Source: Branchipolynoe longqiensis
Taxonomy: Eukaryota; Annelida; Polychaeta; Phyllodocida; Polynoidae
Reading direction: 5' to 3'
Assembly: GCA_030323885.1 (NCBI GenBank)
Contig: JASIRB010004037.1
Span: 99,634-163,633, forward strand
DNA length: 64,000 bases
Positions 21,801 through 34,600 of the stretch are shown in pieces. A program made the translations under genes and the position numbers. The notes beneath the pieces were generated by a model that ran no database searches, was not told where the DNA came from, and saw nothing but the letters and a program-made list of their open reading frames with translations. Position 1 is the stretch's first letter, and every line of letters starts with the position of its first letter.

Positions 21801-24800
21801 TTTGCACAGATGCTGGCAAAGAAGTGGATCGCTCAAAGAAGATTACGGATAATGATGGGAAAGAGTTTACGCTCTTTCTCGCTCCAGAGCCGATTAAAGG
21901 GAAACCTTTAGATAACACGAAAATGTTTGGCGGTCAACTACAATACCTCTATAAAGAGTTAGAAACTGCAGCCAAGAGTGGCAAAAACATGGATGGCAAG
22001 AAGAAACAGGAAACCCCTCGTTTCAAAAGGTCACGAGGAGATTTTCGTCCACGACGGTTCACCAGGGGAACCAGACCGGGCTCAAACTTCGGTCAAGCTT
22101 TTCGGGGCCGGGGCGCTCGCTCAGGCTGGACCGACAACACCGCACGGCCACTAGGCCGAGGCGTCAACTCGCCGAGACCCTTCCCAAGGGGCGGGTCCAA
22201 GTAGAGGTCAAAACACAGACGTTACAAGTCCTTGCAGCCTCTAAAACCACACAAACTGTAAGCAACTTTGTGGCTGGCAATATTAATAATCATATTTCTG
22301 AGTGGCACAAAATTACTAGTGACCAAGAAATTTTACAAATAGTTAGGGGTGTTCACATTCCCTTTACACATATTCCGGTACAAGGCAGTATACCTTTTCC
22401 TTATAAGATTGAACCGATTGAACGAGAGGCACTAACTAAACAGGTACAAAAATTCTTTGAGAAAGGAATTATACAAAAAGTGACACACTGTTCAGGAGAG
22501 TTTATTTCAAACATCTTCTCGAGACCAAAGCCTAATGGCGACATTCGAATGATCCTGGATTTAACAATCCTTAATAAAATGGTTGAATATCGACATTTTA
22601 AAATGTTTTCGCTAGATACGGCACGAGATCAAATTACGCCAGATGCGTGGATGGCTAGTGTTGATTTACAAGATGCATATTATACGCTTCCCATAAGGGA
22701 AAAAGACCGGAAATTTCTTCGGTTTCTTTGGGATAACCAACTATATGAGTTTACCTGCATGCCGAATGGTCTAGCTTGTGCCCCTCGTTTATTCACTAAA
22801 CTGCTTAAACCTGTTTTCTCAGTAATGGCGCGGAAGGGTCACATAATGTTCCCATACATAGATGATTCCTTTATTATAGCGTCAACACAAATTGATTGTG
22901 TGAATGCAGTTTTCGATTTATGTGCATTACTCACTAAACTGGGGTTTTATGTACATCCACAAAAGTCAGTGCTTAAACCAACAAAACAACTCAAATGTTT
23001 AGGGTTTATTCTGGATACACAGTCTCTTACAGTGTCGATAACAGAACAAAAACTAATTAAGTTTATGAATACAGCGACCCAGCTTATTTAGTTACCAAAA
23101 CCTAAAATTAGACAGGTCGCAGTCCTTATTGGGATAATGATATCGTATGCACCCGCTATTCTATACGGGAAGGCTCATATTAAATCTCTAGAAATAGATA
23201 AAAATTTAGCGTTGGCACGAACTATAGGGAATTTTGAGCGAAAGATGTTTATTTCGCAAGAAGGGCTACAGGATATTGGATGGTGGATGCAACACATAGC
23301 AAGTTCACCAAATCCAATCCGCATGGCGGAACCTAATACAGTAATAACTACTGATGCTTCGTTAGAAGGTTGGGGAGCTCATCGAGATGGGGTCACAACA
23401 GGAGGTAGATGGCTTGATGATGAAAAATCAGACTATATTAATGCACTAGAATTGCGTGCTATTTATCTGGGCTTACGTAGTTTAGTCAAGATAAATAAAT
23501 CACAGGTTAGAATACTAACTGATAATACTACTGCCATGGCATATATTCGTAACATGGGTGGAACCAAATCAAAGTCTTGCAATCAGTTATCTAAACTGAT
23601 TTGGAACTGGGCACAGGCTCAACAAGTCTGGCTGACTGTAGCGCAGATTCCAGGGTCACAAAATACACTTGCAGATTATAAAAGTAGAAATTTCCATGAC
23701 CATTTAGAGTGGTCTCTCTCTACACATTTGTTTAACTTCGTTTGTGAAAAATGGGGTACACCTGAAGTTGACTTATTTGCATCACGAAATAATAACAAAT
23801 TACCTTGTTATGTTTCTTGGCATCCTGAACCGGAGGCTTGGAAAGTAGATGCATTTGCTATTACCTGGGAAAATAATTATTTTTTATATTTTCCCACCGT
23901 TTAGCATTATCAGCCGAGTTGTAAGGAAAATCGGCTTGGAAGGGACACATGCTATACTGGTGGTGCCCGATTGGGACACGCAACCTTGGCTGCCAGCAGT
24001 TTCACAACTGGCAAAAGAACATATACGATTCCCAAGAAAACTCGGGAATCTGATGCACCACGGACCGCTAGTAGTTCATGGCGACGTGTCAACGACGCCC
24101 CCTATTGGCATTCCTTTTCTAAGGAAACGGCTGCAGCAATTTGGATTGGACAAAATTACTGAGAATAGGATAGTATTTGATGCCTGGAGGCCAGGTACGG
24201 TCAAATGTACACAACCTATTTAAAGAAATGGGGTGTACATTGTTTGTTAATGAAAGTCAAGCCAACAAACCCAACAATTTTTCTTCGTTCTCTAGAGGAT
24301 GAAGGACTATCCTTTGGGTCGATCAATGCGGCCAGATGTGCGTTATCAATCATATTACCTAGAATTGATGGTGAAACAGTTGGAAAACATTATGTCCTTT
24401 GTTATCTACTTCGGTCAATTTATCAAAGGAATCCTCCAAAACCAAGTATAGTCGGTTTTGGGATGTTTCTATAGTATTTAAGTTGTTTCAGGCTTGGCCT
24501 CACAACTCGTGGTTAGATATAAAACAATTAGGTTTTAAGGTTGCGGTCCTGTTATTATTAGTAACGGGACACAGAGGACAGACGATTGTTGCTTTATCCT
24601 TAACTGGATTAGAAATAGACAAGAAACAAGCTACGTTTGATTTAGCACAATTGCTCAAATCGAACATGTAAGGTGACCCTTTATCTACGGTTCACTTAGA
24701 CTGCTTTCCGAATGATCGGAAATTATGTGTTGTGTCAGCCATACGGGCTTATATATCTAAGACAAAGGATTTACGTGCATCACAACAACTATTAGTGAGC

Positions 24801-25575
24801 TTTATAAAGCCACATAAAGCAATTTCACCTGACACCCTTGCCAGATGGACAATTACGGTGTTGATATTGGCTGGAGTGGATACGGGCAAATACTCTTCCC
24901 ACTCAACTAGAGGTGCCATGGTCTCCAAGGCACGGTTGCTAGGTATTTCTGTGAAAAGAATACTAGCGCATGCAGGCTGGAAGACGGCTAAGTCGTTTGC
25001 AAAACATTACAACAAACGATTAGAAAAGCCTACCGGCATTGCAAAGCGCCTGCTCGCCAACTAACAAGAATAGGTGAGAACAAAAACGTTGAATATTATA
25101 ATAAGAATGGATGATATTAAGGATAAAAATGAATTATGTAAAGGTCTCCCTAGACTGAGGCTAGCCTGAGGCTGTATACCGAGGTAAAATAGTATAGTTA
25201 TACGAATCTTACCTGGGTATAGATGATGGATAACGTTGGTTTTCCCGAGGAAAAGCCTCGGGTAGACGTGGGCTAGGGCCCTACCATCCCACGCCCTACC
25301 AACGACAGATGCTGGTGTTGTGTACCATTACGGAAAAATCATAGTATCCATTGTATTGAAAGATCATTTTTTATCCTGAATAAGTAGGTTAAAATTGCTG
25401 GTACCTCACATGCTTCCTTCTCCCTAGCCCACGTCTACCAGAGGCTTATACCTCGGGAAAACAACAGTTATCCATCATCTATACCCAGGTAAGATTCGTA
25501 TAACTATACTATATATAACTATACTATATATATATATATATATATTATTTATTATATATATATATATAATATATA

Positions 25576-25618
<43 letters not shown>

Positions 25619-28600
25619 TGAAAATTCTTGTATTATGTGTGTGTTATATTTAATTTCAAACTGTTTAAATTCATCTCCACAGAATGCTCTCTCGGTCCTC
25701 GGAATTCCCTTTGCGGATATAATGCGTGCCCTGTCTGCCATCCTGTTGCTAGGCAACCTAGAATTCGTCGAAGGACCCGGATTAGAATTGCAAGTCGATG
25801 GAGACGCAGGTATGGAATTTACGACAATGAGTAGATATTTAGAGATGACTAATCAGTCATCGTTTTATCTTATTTTCTCTAACCATAATATGTCTTTCAG
25901 ATTGGTGGTCATCCTTCCTGTACGCCCAAATAGCATGTTTTGAGTTTCTGTCGATTTTCTGAGATAAATATATCAAACTGATTGTTATAATCTACCTTAC
26001 CTTACTTTGAAGTAACTTTTATTTTAAATGGCCAAGTTTTGAGATATTTGATGTGCAGACATGTCAAATTAGTTTTGGCAAGCATGCCAAAACTCTGGCA
26101 CCATTGGCTTCAGCTGTAACAGGTTATCTTAAATTGTCTCAGTATCCCCTTCTATGAGGCAACAAATGTTTAATAAGTGCATCGATATCTAAGTTAGATG
26201 TGTAGAGTCAAATCTAGATAATTGCTTTGGTTTTGAAAATGTGATGCTTCATCGGACTATGCAGCTTTAAATCCGACATCTCTTGCATTCAGGGCCAGTG
26301 TGCTAACTATTACACCACCTGGCTATGTGGTTCCTTGCCTTAGAGGTCAGTGAGGACTACTAGTACTAGTACTGCACTCGTCCCCCTGGAATTATAAATA
26401 TTTTAAATGGTCATTTAATGCTTACAATTACATACATACTGGAATGCACTTACACGGCTTAGGTTCAACAACCATACAGCGCATAGCTTGTACAAGGTCA
26501 ATATCACGCCACCCAGTGTTATGGGGGTGGGGTGATGAAAATGGGAAATATTGTACCTAGAGCAGGACTCGAACCCACATCTCTTTGCATTCTGGGCCAG
26601 TGTGCTAACCATTAAACCACCTAGGCTCCCTGATGTCCCCACCCTACCCACGCCCACCTGTCTATGTGGGTCCTTGCATGAGAGGTCAGTGCAGACTACT
26701 ACACTAGTGTTTAACTTGACCACAGAGCTGCAGGCGGTGGCGGCGCTCCTCGGGGTGACGACGGCCAGCCTGTACCGGGGACTGAGCACCCGCACCCGGC
26801 GGGCCCGGGGACAGATCTTCAAGGCGCTGTCGGACCCGCAGGCCGTGAGTTCAGCAGGGTCACTCTAGTTACATACTCACTGTTCATGTGGCCGGCTCGT
26901 GAGGCCTGTATCAGGATGTCTATGGCACCTTGTGTATATTCCAGGGTTTGTGCGGGGCCTCGAAAGTCTTGAACTTCATTTTCCCCATTTCAAGGCCTTG
27001 AAATCCTTGGATTTTACCTATTTTTGGTAATTAGTCTTTAAAACCTTGAATTCCATTAAACTGTGCACATTGATCTAAATTGGTCTGAAATCGCTATTCG
27101 CTATTGTTGTTTTCTCCTGAAATCCAAGTGAAAATAGTTTAGAATTCCCATCAACAGTAGCCTTGAAAAGCTTTGAAATAGCCTTGAATTCCATATCTTC
27201 ACACGTGTACGGACCCTGCTTGTGTATATTCCCTGGCCGTGAATTTGATTTTACTTGGCCACATTAAAAAAGATAATATTTGTGAGCTTGTTAAATTCAT
27301 AGGCATCTGACATTTACAGTGAAACCTTGTTATAACGTGCCTCGATGTAACACGAATTCTGATATAACACAAAGATTCATTGCACCCAGATTTCCTTAAT
27401 TCAATGGTAATTCAATAAACTGAATGCGACCCCGCTGTTTTCGCGATGCCATTTTATAGACCCGAACGGTCGCGTTATAACGGGGTTTCATTGTATTTGA
27501 TTGTATGACTTTACACTCTGTGTAAAAGCCATGGTTGAATGAACATTGACAGAGTACAGGTTGAACACAGGTTGAAAACTTTGGCTATTAAGTTTGGCAA
27601 TCGCTGTCAATATGGTGTTTGCTGCCGACACGTCGTAAAACAGCCATCAATCAATGAATCAGACCCACAAACCCAAGTCCTGACGAGGACCAACCAATGT
27701 TGCTTACTTTGGTGATCAGATGAGAAGTGGCGTTTGTTTGCCAATGTAGTAATGTGGTTATACATTGATGGCGATATGCTAATGAGGTTAGATTAATGAA
27801 CATGCAATGCTTACTTTACTGCAGTATTGCCTCTCCTTCAGTTTATATCACAAATGATATATATAAAAAAAGGAGCAACACAGACACTGATATGAAGACC
27901 ATTGCTTCGAAATTTCAGAAGCGGAGTAATCTCTTCTATAGGAATATATGTGAAAATAGATATTTATATATATTTGATTGCTCAGTATGGATAACTTGAT
28001 TTTATTTGATATGTTAATATGTGAATATGGCTATTTATATACAGTAAAACCTCTTTATACCGACCCCTCCACAGATCGACCACTCCCCTTTATTGATCGC
28101 TTTATTTGGATCCCAAGAATACCACTTTAAGGATAGTCTAACTCTCTAAACCGACCACCTCCCTAAATGGACCACTTAACGTCGGTCCCATGGTCGGTCG
28201 ATTTAGAGAGGTTTTACTGTATATATATATATATATGATTGCTCAATATGGATAACTTGAGTTTTATTTGATACCTGTAGTTTATTCTGATGGCATAACC
28301 GAGATGTTCACTAAGTAGATCTCCACTTGATCAATATTTACCGAGTAGATTCCGAGCAAAAAATGTATTTTTTTAATCTTGCCCAGCTTTTGCTGATTTC
28401 AACTCTAAAAATCAGATACTATTCTAAAGCCTCGGTAAAAAAAGATTTTAAACTACCGTCATGTAGTTTAACCGGTAATAAACTGGCAGTTTCCTGTTTT
28501 GAATCTTTAGGCAAGATCCTATTTGTGGATTTAGATGATGCTAGGACCTAAATCCCAAAACACTGTAATTGTAGGCAAACGAGGCCCGCGACGCGCTGGC

Positions 28601-31600
28601 TAAGGCCCTGTACTGCCGCCTGGTGGCGGCAATCATCAAGCGGGCCAACAACACTAAGAGGGTGGTGGTGAACTGCGCAAACAGCACGGACAGTGGCGAC
28701 TCGGGGCACAATGGTGGGTGTCCTGAAACTAGGCCATCTCTGCAGCCCGCCCGTAGCATATGGCATGCAGCCTTAGGCTAGGATTCCATCTATGTGGCAT
28801 GCGAATGCGACATAAAATGGAAAATATGTAAATACGATAGCTTTGATTCCATATGTCTGTCTGAGTGTGAATGCGATTTGCGTAGACAGCAAACTGGATC
28901 GCTCCATGTAGCAATTGGTGCAAACACGAATCGAGTGTGTCGTTTCCAATACAAACAGCGAAAAGTCTCCATATAACTCGTGCACATTTGCATATCTCAT
29001 ACTGTGTATATGGAATCCTAGCTTTAGTTGTGTAAATGTCTCGGTTTCATTGTAAATTACCACACTCAGACTGATATGTGACCAGCCATGGGAAATGGCC
29101 AGTAGGGTCATGATTGACAACAACTAAATATAGTTTGCTATTGATTATTAATATTCCATTGGTTATTGGTGTATGAGATCAAAATAGTGATGCATTGAAA
29201 TCCTGTTTTTCTCGACCATTTCCAATGGTGGGTCATATGTATAAGTATACCATATACATCGTCCTGATATAACCGTAGATGTTGCCATGACGTCAAACCC
29301 CAAACAAATAAGTTATATATATTATACACACATATATATATAGAGAGAGAGAGGAGGGAGGGAGTGGAGAGAGAGGGAGAGACACAGAGGCTTTGGTGAT
29401 TAAGTATGGTGATCTGTGATCACTCCTCCTGTGCTTCAGATTGCTCCCACCAGGAGGCGCTCCTGTCCAGGTCCAGTGCGCTGCGTGGTTCCGGTCACGG
29501 CATCTCTACCGCACCAACGGAGAGCTTCATCGGCGTCCTCGACATGTTTGGCTTTGAGAAACTGCAGGTAATGTTTTGTCTATTTGGTAAATAAATGAGA
29601 TTAATTCAAAGACACAAAGAAGTCTAGTAGGGGAGGAAGCCATAGGATATTAGGATATGCCATAGGATATTTATGTTTATTCAATTTCTCTGTATTATTT
29701 AAAGGGACACGGTATAGGCCATGGAGTCAGGAATTGTACTCTGACAAATGCTTTCCAAGCACACTATTGCTTAGTTTTTCAGTTTGTGCAACACAATGTG
29801 TGTGTGGGGGGGATGTAAAGCACGAACAAATGTTAGAGTACCTCAGAACAACTGGACTGCATCTCCTCCTGTAATTTTACCAATGTTTTATAATTTAAAT
29901 TTTGCTTCATTTGACACAAATATACCCACTTCAAAATTGAATCAGATATCATTTTCATGATTTTGTTGTAATTTAATATAAATATGACCATTTCTGTGAA
30001 TTTCAATGTAGGCATTTAAATTTGATTAACACAACTTATAGTAAATAACCACGAACGTTTTGCTGTGAATATGACCTTTGCTGTCAAAACAGCGATAAGC
30101 TATCCGCAACCAATCAACCAACCAAGTGTTCCTCTGATCTAAACAAGCATTGTGTTAAAGTTTGTTGCTAACTTAAATCATCAAATTTTGAACGCCCCAA
30201 CAGACAAATCGCTTTGAGCAGCTGAGCGCGAATCTGTGCAGTGAGACCTTGCAGCACTTCTACAACACGCACATGTTCCGGTCGGCTGACGAGGCATGCG
30301 CAGAGGAGGCGATCACGGCCGACATTGAGGTGACCTATGCTGACAACGCGCCAGCCATTGAGCTGCTCTCCTCGCCGCGCATCGGGCTGCTCAGCCTGCT
30401 GGACGCCGAGTGCGGGCTGCAGAGGGGCTGCCCCGAGACGCTGCTACAGAAGGTGCACATACAGCACTCCAGGAACAAGCTGTGAGTGTCACGTAATGCA
30501 GTTAACAAATAAAATTGGTTTTCAAGGTCCGAGCAGCATCTAAGATGATGTGATACTGATAGGCTGCGTGTGGCCGGTCCCCCCTGGTCTGGTAGTTAGC
30601 GTGCGAGGAGAGCGACCTATGCGCTTCACAGTTAAATTCATTTACTCCACCCACTGCGGCGCAACCCACCTCCTGACCAGTTGGGTCGCAGGTAACCTCT
30701 CATGTTAGAGATGGGGGTGACAGCTAACCAGTTGCAGATGGGGGGTGCGGTCCATACAGGGACCCCCTACCCCTCCAGCTAGCTTTCTGCCACCTGTCGC
30801 CATAGACAGGCAATGGTGGTCAGCGCAGTCCCTGCTGCCACCTGTCGCCATAGACAGCCAATGGTGGTCAGCGCAGTCCCTGCTGCCACCTGTCACCATA
30901 GACAGGCAATGGTGGTCAGCGCAGTCCCTGCTGCCACCTGTCACCATATACAGGCAATGGTGGTCAGCGCAGTCCCTGCTGCCACCTGTCGACATAGACA
31001 GCCAATGGTGTTCAGCAGAGTCCCTGCTGCCACCTGTCGCCATAGACAGCCAATGGTGGTCAGCGCAGTCCCTGCTGCCACCTGTCGCCATAGACAGGCA
31101 ATGGTGGTCAGCGCAGTCCCTGCTGCCACCGCATGGTTGTGAGGGTGATGTACAGACGACTACGATCATATTAAGACGAGCACTGACTTGTGACAGTGTG
31201 CACTCATGGCGACTTTATAGTGCTGCCTCATTGTAAGACTAGGCTGTAATTGTTATTTAAGACTGCTTCTAGTTTGTCATTATCAGACTACTGTAGTAGT
31301 CATTGTTCTTGGGACCACCTCTAGTTTGTCATTATCAGACGACTGAAGTAGTAGTTGTTATTTGGGCCACTTCTAGTTTATCATTATTATAGTACTGTAG
31401 TACTAGTAGTAAATATATTTCGGATAATTTCTAGTTTGTTATTATCAGACTATTGTAGTAATAATTGCTGACCAGATGGGATGGCTGAATGAGTTAGAGC
31501 ATCCATCTCCCGTGTTGGTAGACCGTGGGATGGTTGTCGCTTCCTACTTGTCGCTTCCTAGCAGGCGCTCGGCATTATTAGGATAGGGCAAGGACTGGTT

Positions 31601-34600
31601 GGCTCAATGTCAGGATAATGTGACAGTGGGATATCAGGTCATGGTGCTGGCGGCCTGGTCTCCCAGTGGGGCAGCACTATAAAGTAGCCATGAGTGCGCA
31701 CTGTCACAAGTTGGTACCCGTACTGATATGACCTTAGATGTTGCTAGGACGTAAAACAACAAAAAACTAACAAAGTAATAATTGTTACTTGGACCACTTC
31801 TAGTTTATCATAATCAGACTATTGTAGTAATAATTGTTATTTGGACCACTTCTAGGTTGTTATTATCAGACTATTGTAGTAATAATTGTTATTTGGACCA
31901 CTTCTAGTTTGTTATTATCAGACTATTGTAGTAATAATTGTTATTTGGAGCACTTCTAGTTTGTTATTATCAGAGTATTGTAGTAATAGGTGTTACTTGG
32001 ACCACTTCTAGTTTATCATTATCAGACTATTGTAGTAATAATTGTTACTTGGACCACTTCTAGTCTGTTATTATCAGACTATTGTAGTAGTACTTGTTGC
32101 TTGGACCACTTCTAGTTTCTTATTATCAGACTACTGTAGTAATAATTGTTACTAGGACCACTTCTAGTTTGTAATTATCATGCGACTGTAGTATCCCCAC
32201 TACCACATGGTGGCACTCCTCTATAGACCTATTTCAATGTTGATAAACATTGTGCATGCGCGTGCAGCTTGGCTGCAGAACGAAGGCACACTGCCATTGA
32301 GTTTGCCAGTACGCGCAGTACAAAACGTTTATTTTATTCAAAATTAATAGAAATACATAACCCTAACCATATAAATTCAATATAATCTATTCATTGAATA
32401 TGTTTTCTATATGTGTACCAGGCGGTTTGTTTCTAGATGGTGTGGTTTTAGAGATATTTCACTTTTTCTGTATGAAGATTGCTCACGACCATTGACAATG
32501 CATTGAGTTTGCTGCTACGCACAGTGAAAAACGTCTATTTTATTCAAAATTAATAGAAATGCACAACCCTAACCGTATGAATTTAATATAATCTATTCGG
32601 TGACTATGTTTTCTATATGTGTACCAGGCGGTTTGTTTCTAGATGGTGTGGTTTTAGAGATATTTCACTTTTTTCTGTATGAAGATTGCTCAGCCATTGA
32701 GTTTGCAGTGTGACAGTGTTTCGTCCTGCAGCCAAAAGGCGCACACACTGACCTAGATACTATGCTGACGTCATATGAAATAGGTCTATACTGACTGTCA
32801 GGACCAGCAGGTGGCAGCACACTAGACTGGGGCATCCCAATAGTGGACCAATAGCCACCTTGGGGCCACCCCCACTAGAGGTGATATAGTAACTGGCATA
32901 TATTGTGGTGAGTTACTTCTATCTGTATTAAAATAAACTGGGGACGACCCCTGGACTAACGTAGATTTATGGTGTTATCCTTTCTCCTTAAGCGTGTTAG
33001 CAAGCCAACACACTACTTTATCAGGAGTAAAGACCGTCCACTCTTTGTAATGTATTTAAGAACTATTTCTGGTTTTGTAATTTCCTGCTAAATCAGCAAT
33101 TAAGATGTTTAGGCTTAGGCTCATTTAACAATCTGCTCAGATAAGCATACTTAAATATTTACTCTTTTCTAACAGCTACTTTGAACCGACCAATCAGAGC
33201 CACAATGCATTTGGAATACATCATTTTTGCGGTGACATCACATATGACGCCAAGGATATGCTGACGGCCAATAGAAATCAGTTGTCGGATGACGTCATTG
33301 CCACCTTTACCAAACAGAACTGCAGCTTTGGGTTTGCAAGTCATCTATTCTCCCAGGAAATCAAGGCCATTCAAGGTATCACAATGCAATATCATGTTTT
33401 GCCAAAATAAATATTCTAAGCTATGAAAGTATGTTGCTGCTATTCGGACAATATTATCATATCAGAGACAAGTAATATTATCATTTGGAATATTTGTATT
33501 TTTGGTATTTCTTTTTATAGAGATATACTGAGAATTTATCTACTTTTACCCAAATTAAATATGGGTATACACACATTCGTGTTAAAGAAAGTACCATTAA
33601 TTGCTTTACTCATGAAGTGTGATGCCATAGTACCTTTTAGTTTTCATCGTTTTTATATTAATGCAATAGACACTTGGCTTGACAGTCTTTCAAAAGGTTG
33701 TGAGATACGAGTTGGAATTGGCGAAGTAGAAGGTGGAGATGTGGTTTCTTTGGTTCCGTGGCACATGCAGCACTATAGAGTATAGTCCATGTTATGGAAA
33801 AAGTACACGTCTCAGATGAACATGTAGACGATGCTGGCAGCATGTGTCAACTCATATCCTGTATAAATATCCTATTTATCTAACTGCATATGCTGTTATC
33901 GTTTATCTTTATAGAGGACGGTGGTGGTCCCAAGGGAGCATTATACAGAATCTCTCCAAGTCCAGTCACAGAGAGAAATGGGTGAGTGTCCATAACTACT
34001 TAGTTTGGTTTTGAGTAAGTTAATGTTACACACATGTAACTAACCTCTCGTATCCTCTAGGAACTTCCACCTTTACTTGTATGACAGTGTTACACATGTG
34101 TAACTAACCTCTCGTATCCTCTAGGAACATCCACCTTACTTGTATGACAGTGTTACACATGTGTAACTAACCTCTCGTATCCTATAGGAACTTCCACCAT
34201 TACTTGTATGACAGTGTTACAAACGTGTAACTAACCTCTCGTATCCTCTAGCAACTTCCACCATTACTTGTATGACATTGTTACACAAGTGTAACTAACC
34301 TCTCGTATCCTCTAGGAACTTCCACCGTTACTTTTATGACAGTGTTACACATGTGTAACTAACCTCTTGTATCCTATAGGAACTTCCAATGTTACTTGTA
34401 TGACAGTGTTACACAAGTGTAACTAACCTCTCGTATCCTCTAGGAACTTCCACCGTTACTTGTATGACAGTGTTACACATGTGTAACTAACCTCTCATAT
34501 CCTCTAGGAACTTCCCCCTTTACTTGTATGACATTGTTACACAAGTGTAACTAACCTCTCGTATCCTCTAGGAACTTCCACCGTTACTTTTATGACAGTG

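Larger units (their letters stand above)
20102..25511 (+). mobile_element. full-length but decayed DIRS-type retrotransposon
   Basis: The left terminal repeat ATTTTACCTCGGTATACAGC... is matched inverted at 25148-25190. Beyond it, 25190-25511 holds a stem of about 95 bp around a central spacer, and this region also repeats, inverted, the left-end words GGCTAGGGAGAAGG and GAGGTACCAGCAA. Split inverted repeats plus an internal complementary region, and a tyrosine recombinase in place of an integrase, define DIRS elements. Gene order is gag, RT-RNase H, a linking domain, recombinase. Several stops and frameshifts make it non-functional. It sits in the intron between myosin exons w5 and w6. Confidence 0.9.

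Noticed and set aside
30705..31236. Frames with a 16-residue period as a secreted repeat protein
   Set aside because: The 48-bp period is a multiple of three, so open frames are expected; no start, splice or signal context.
33423..33785. 120-codon frame in a myosin intron
   Set aside because: Intron-like composition, no similarity, and outside the phase-consistent exon chain.
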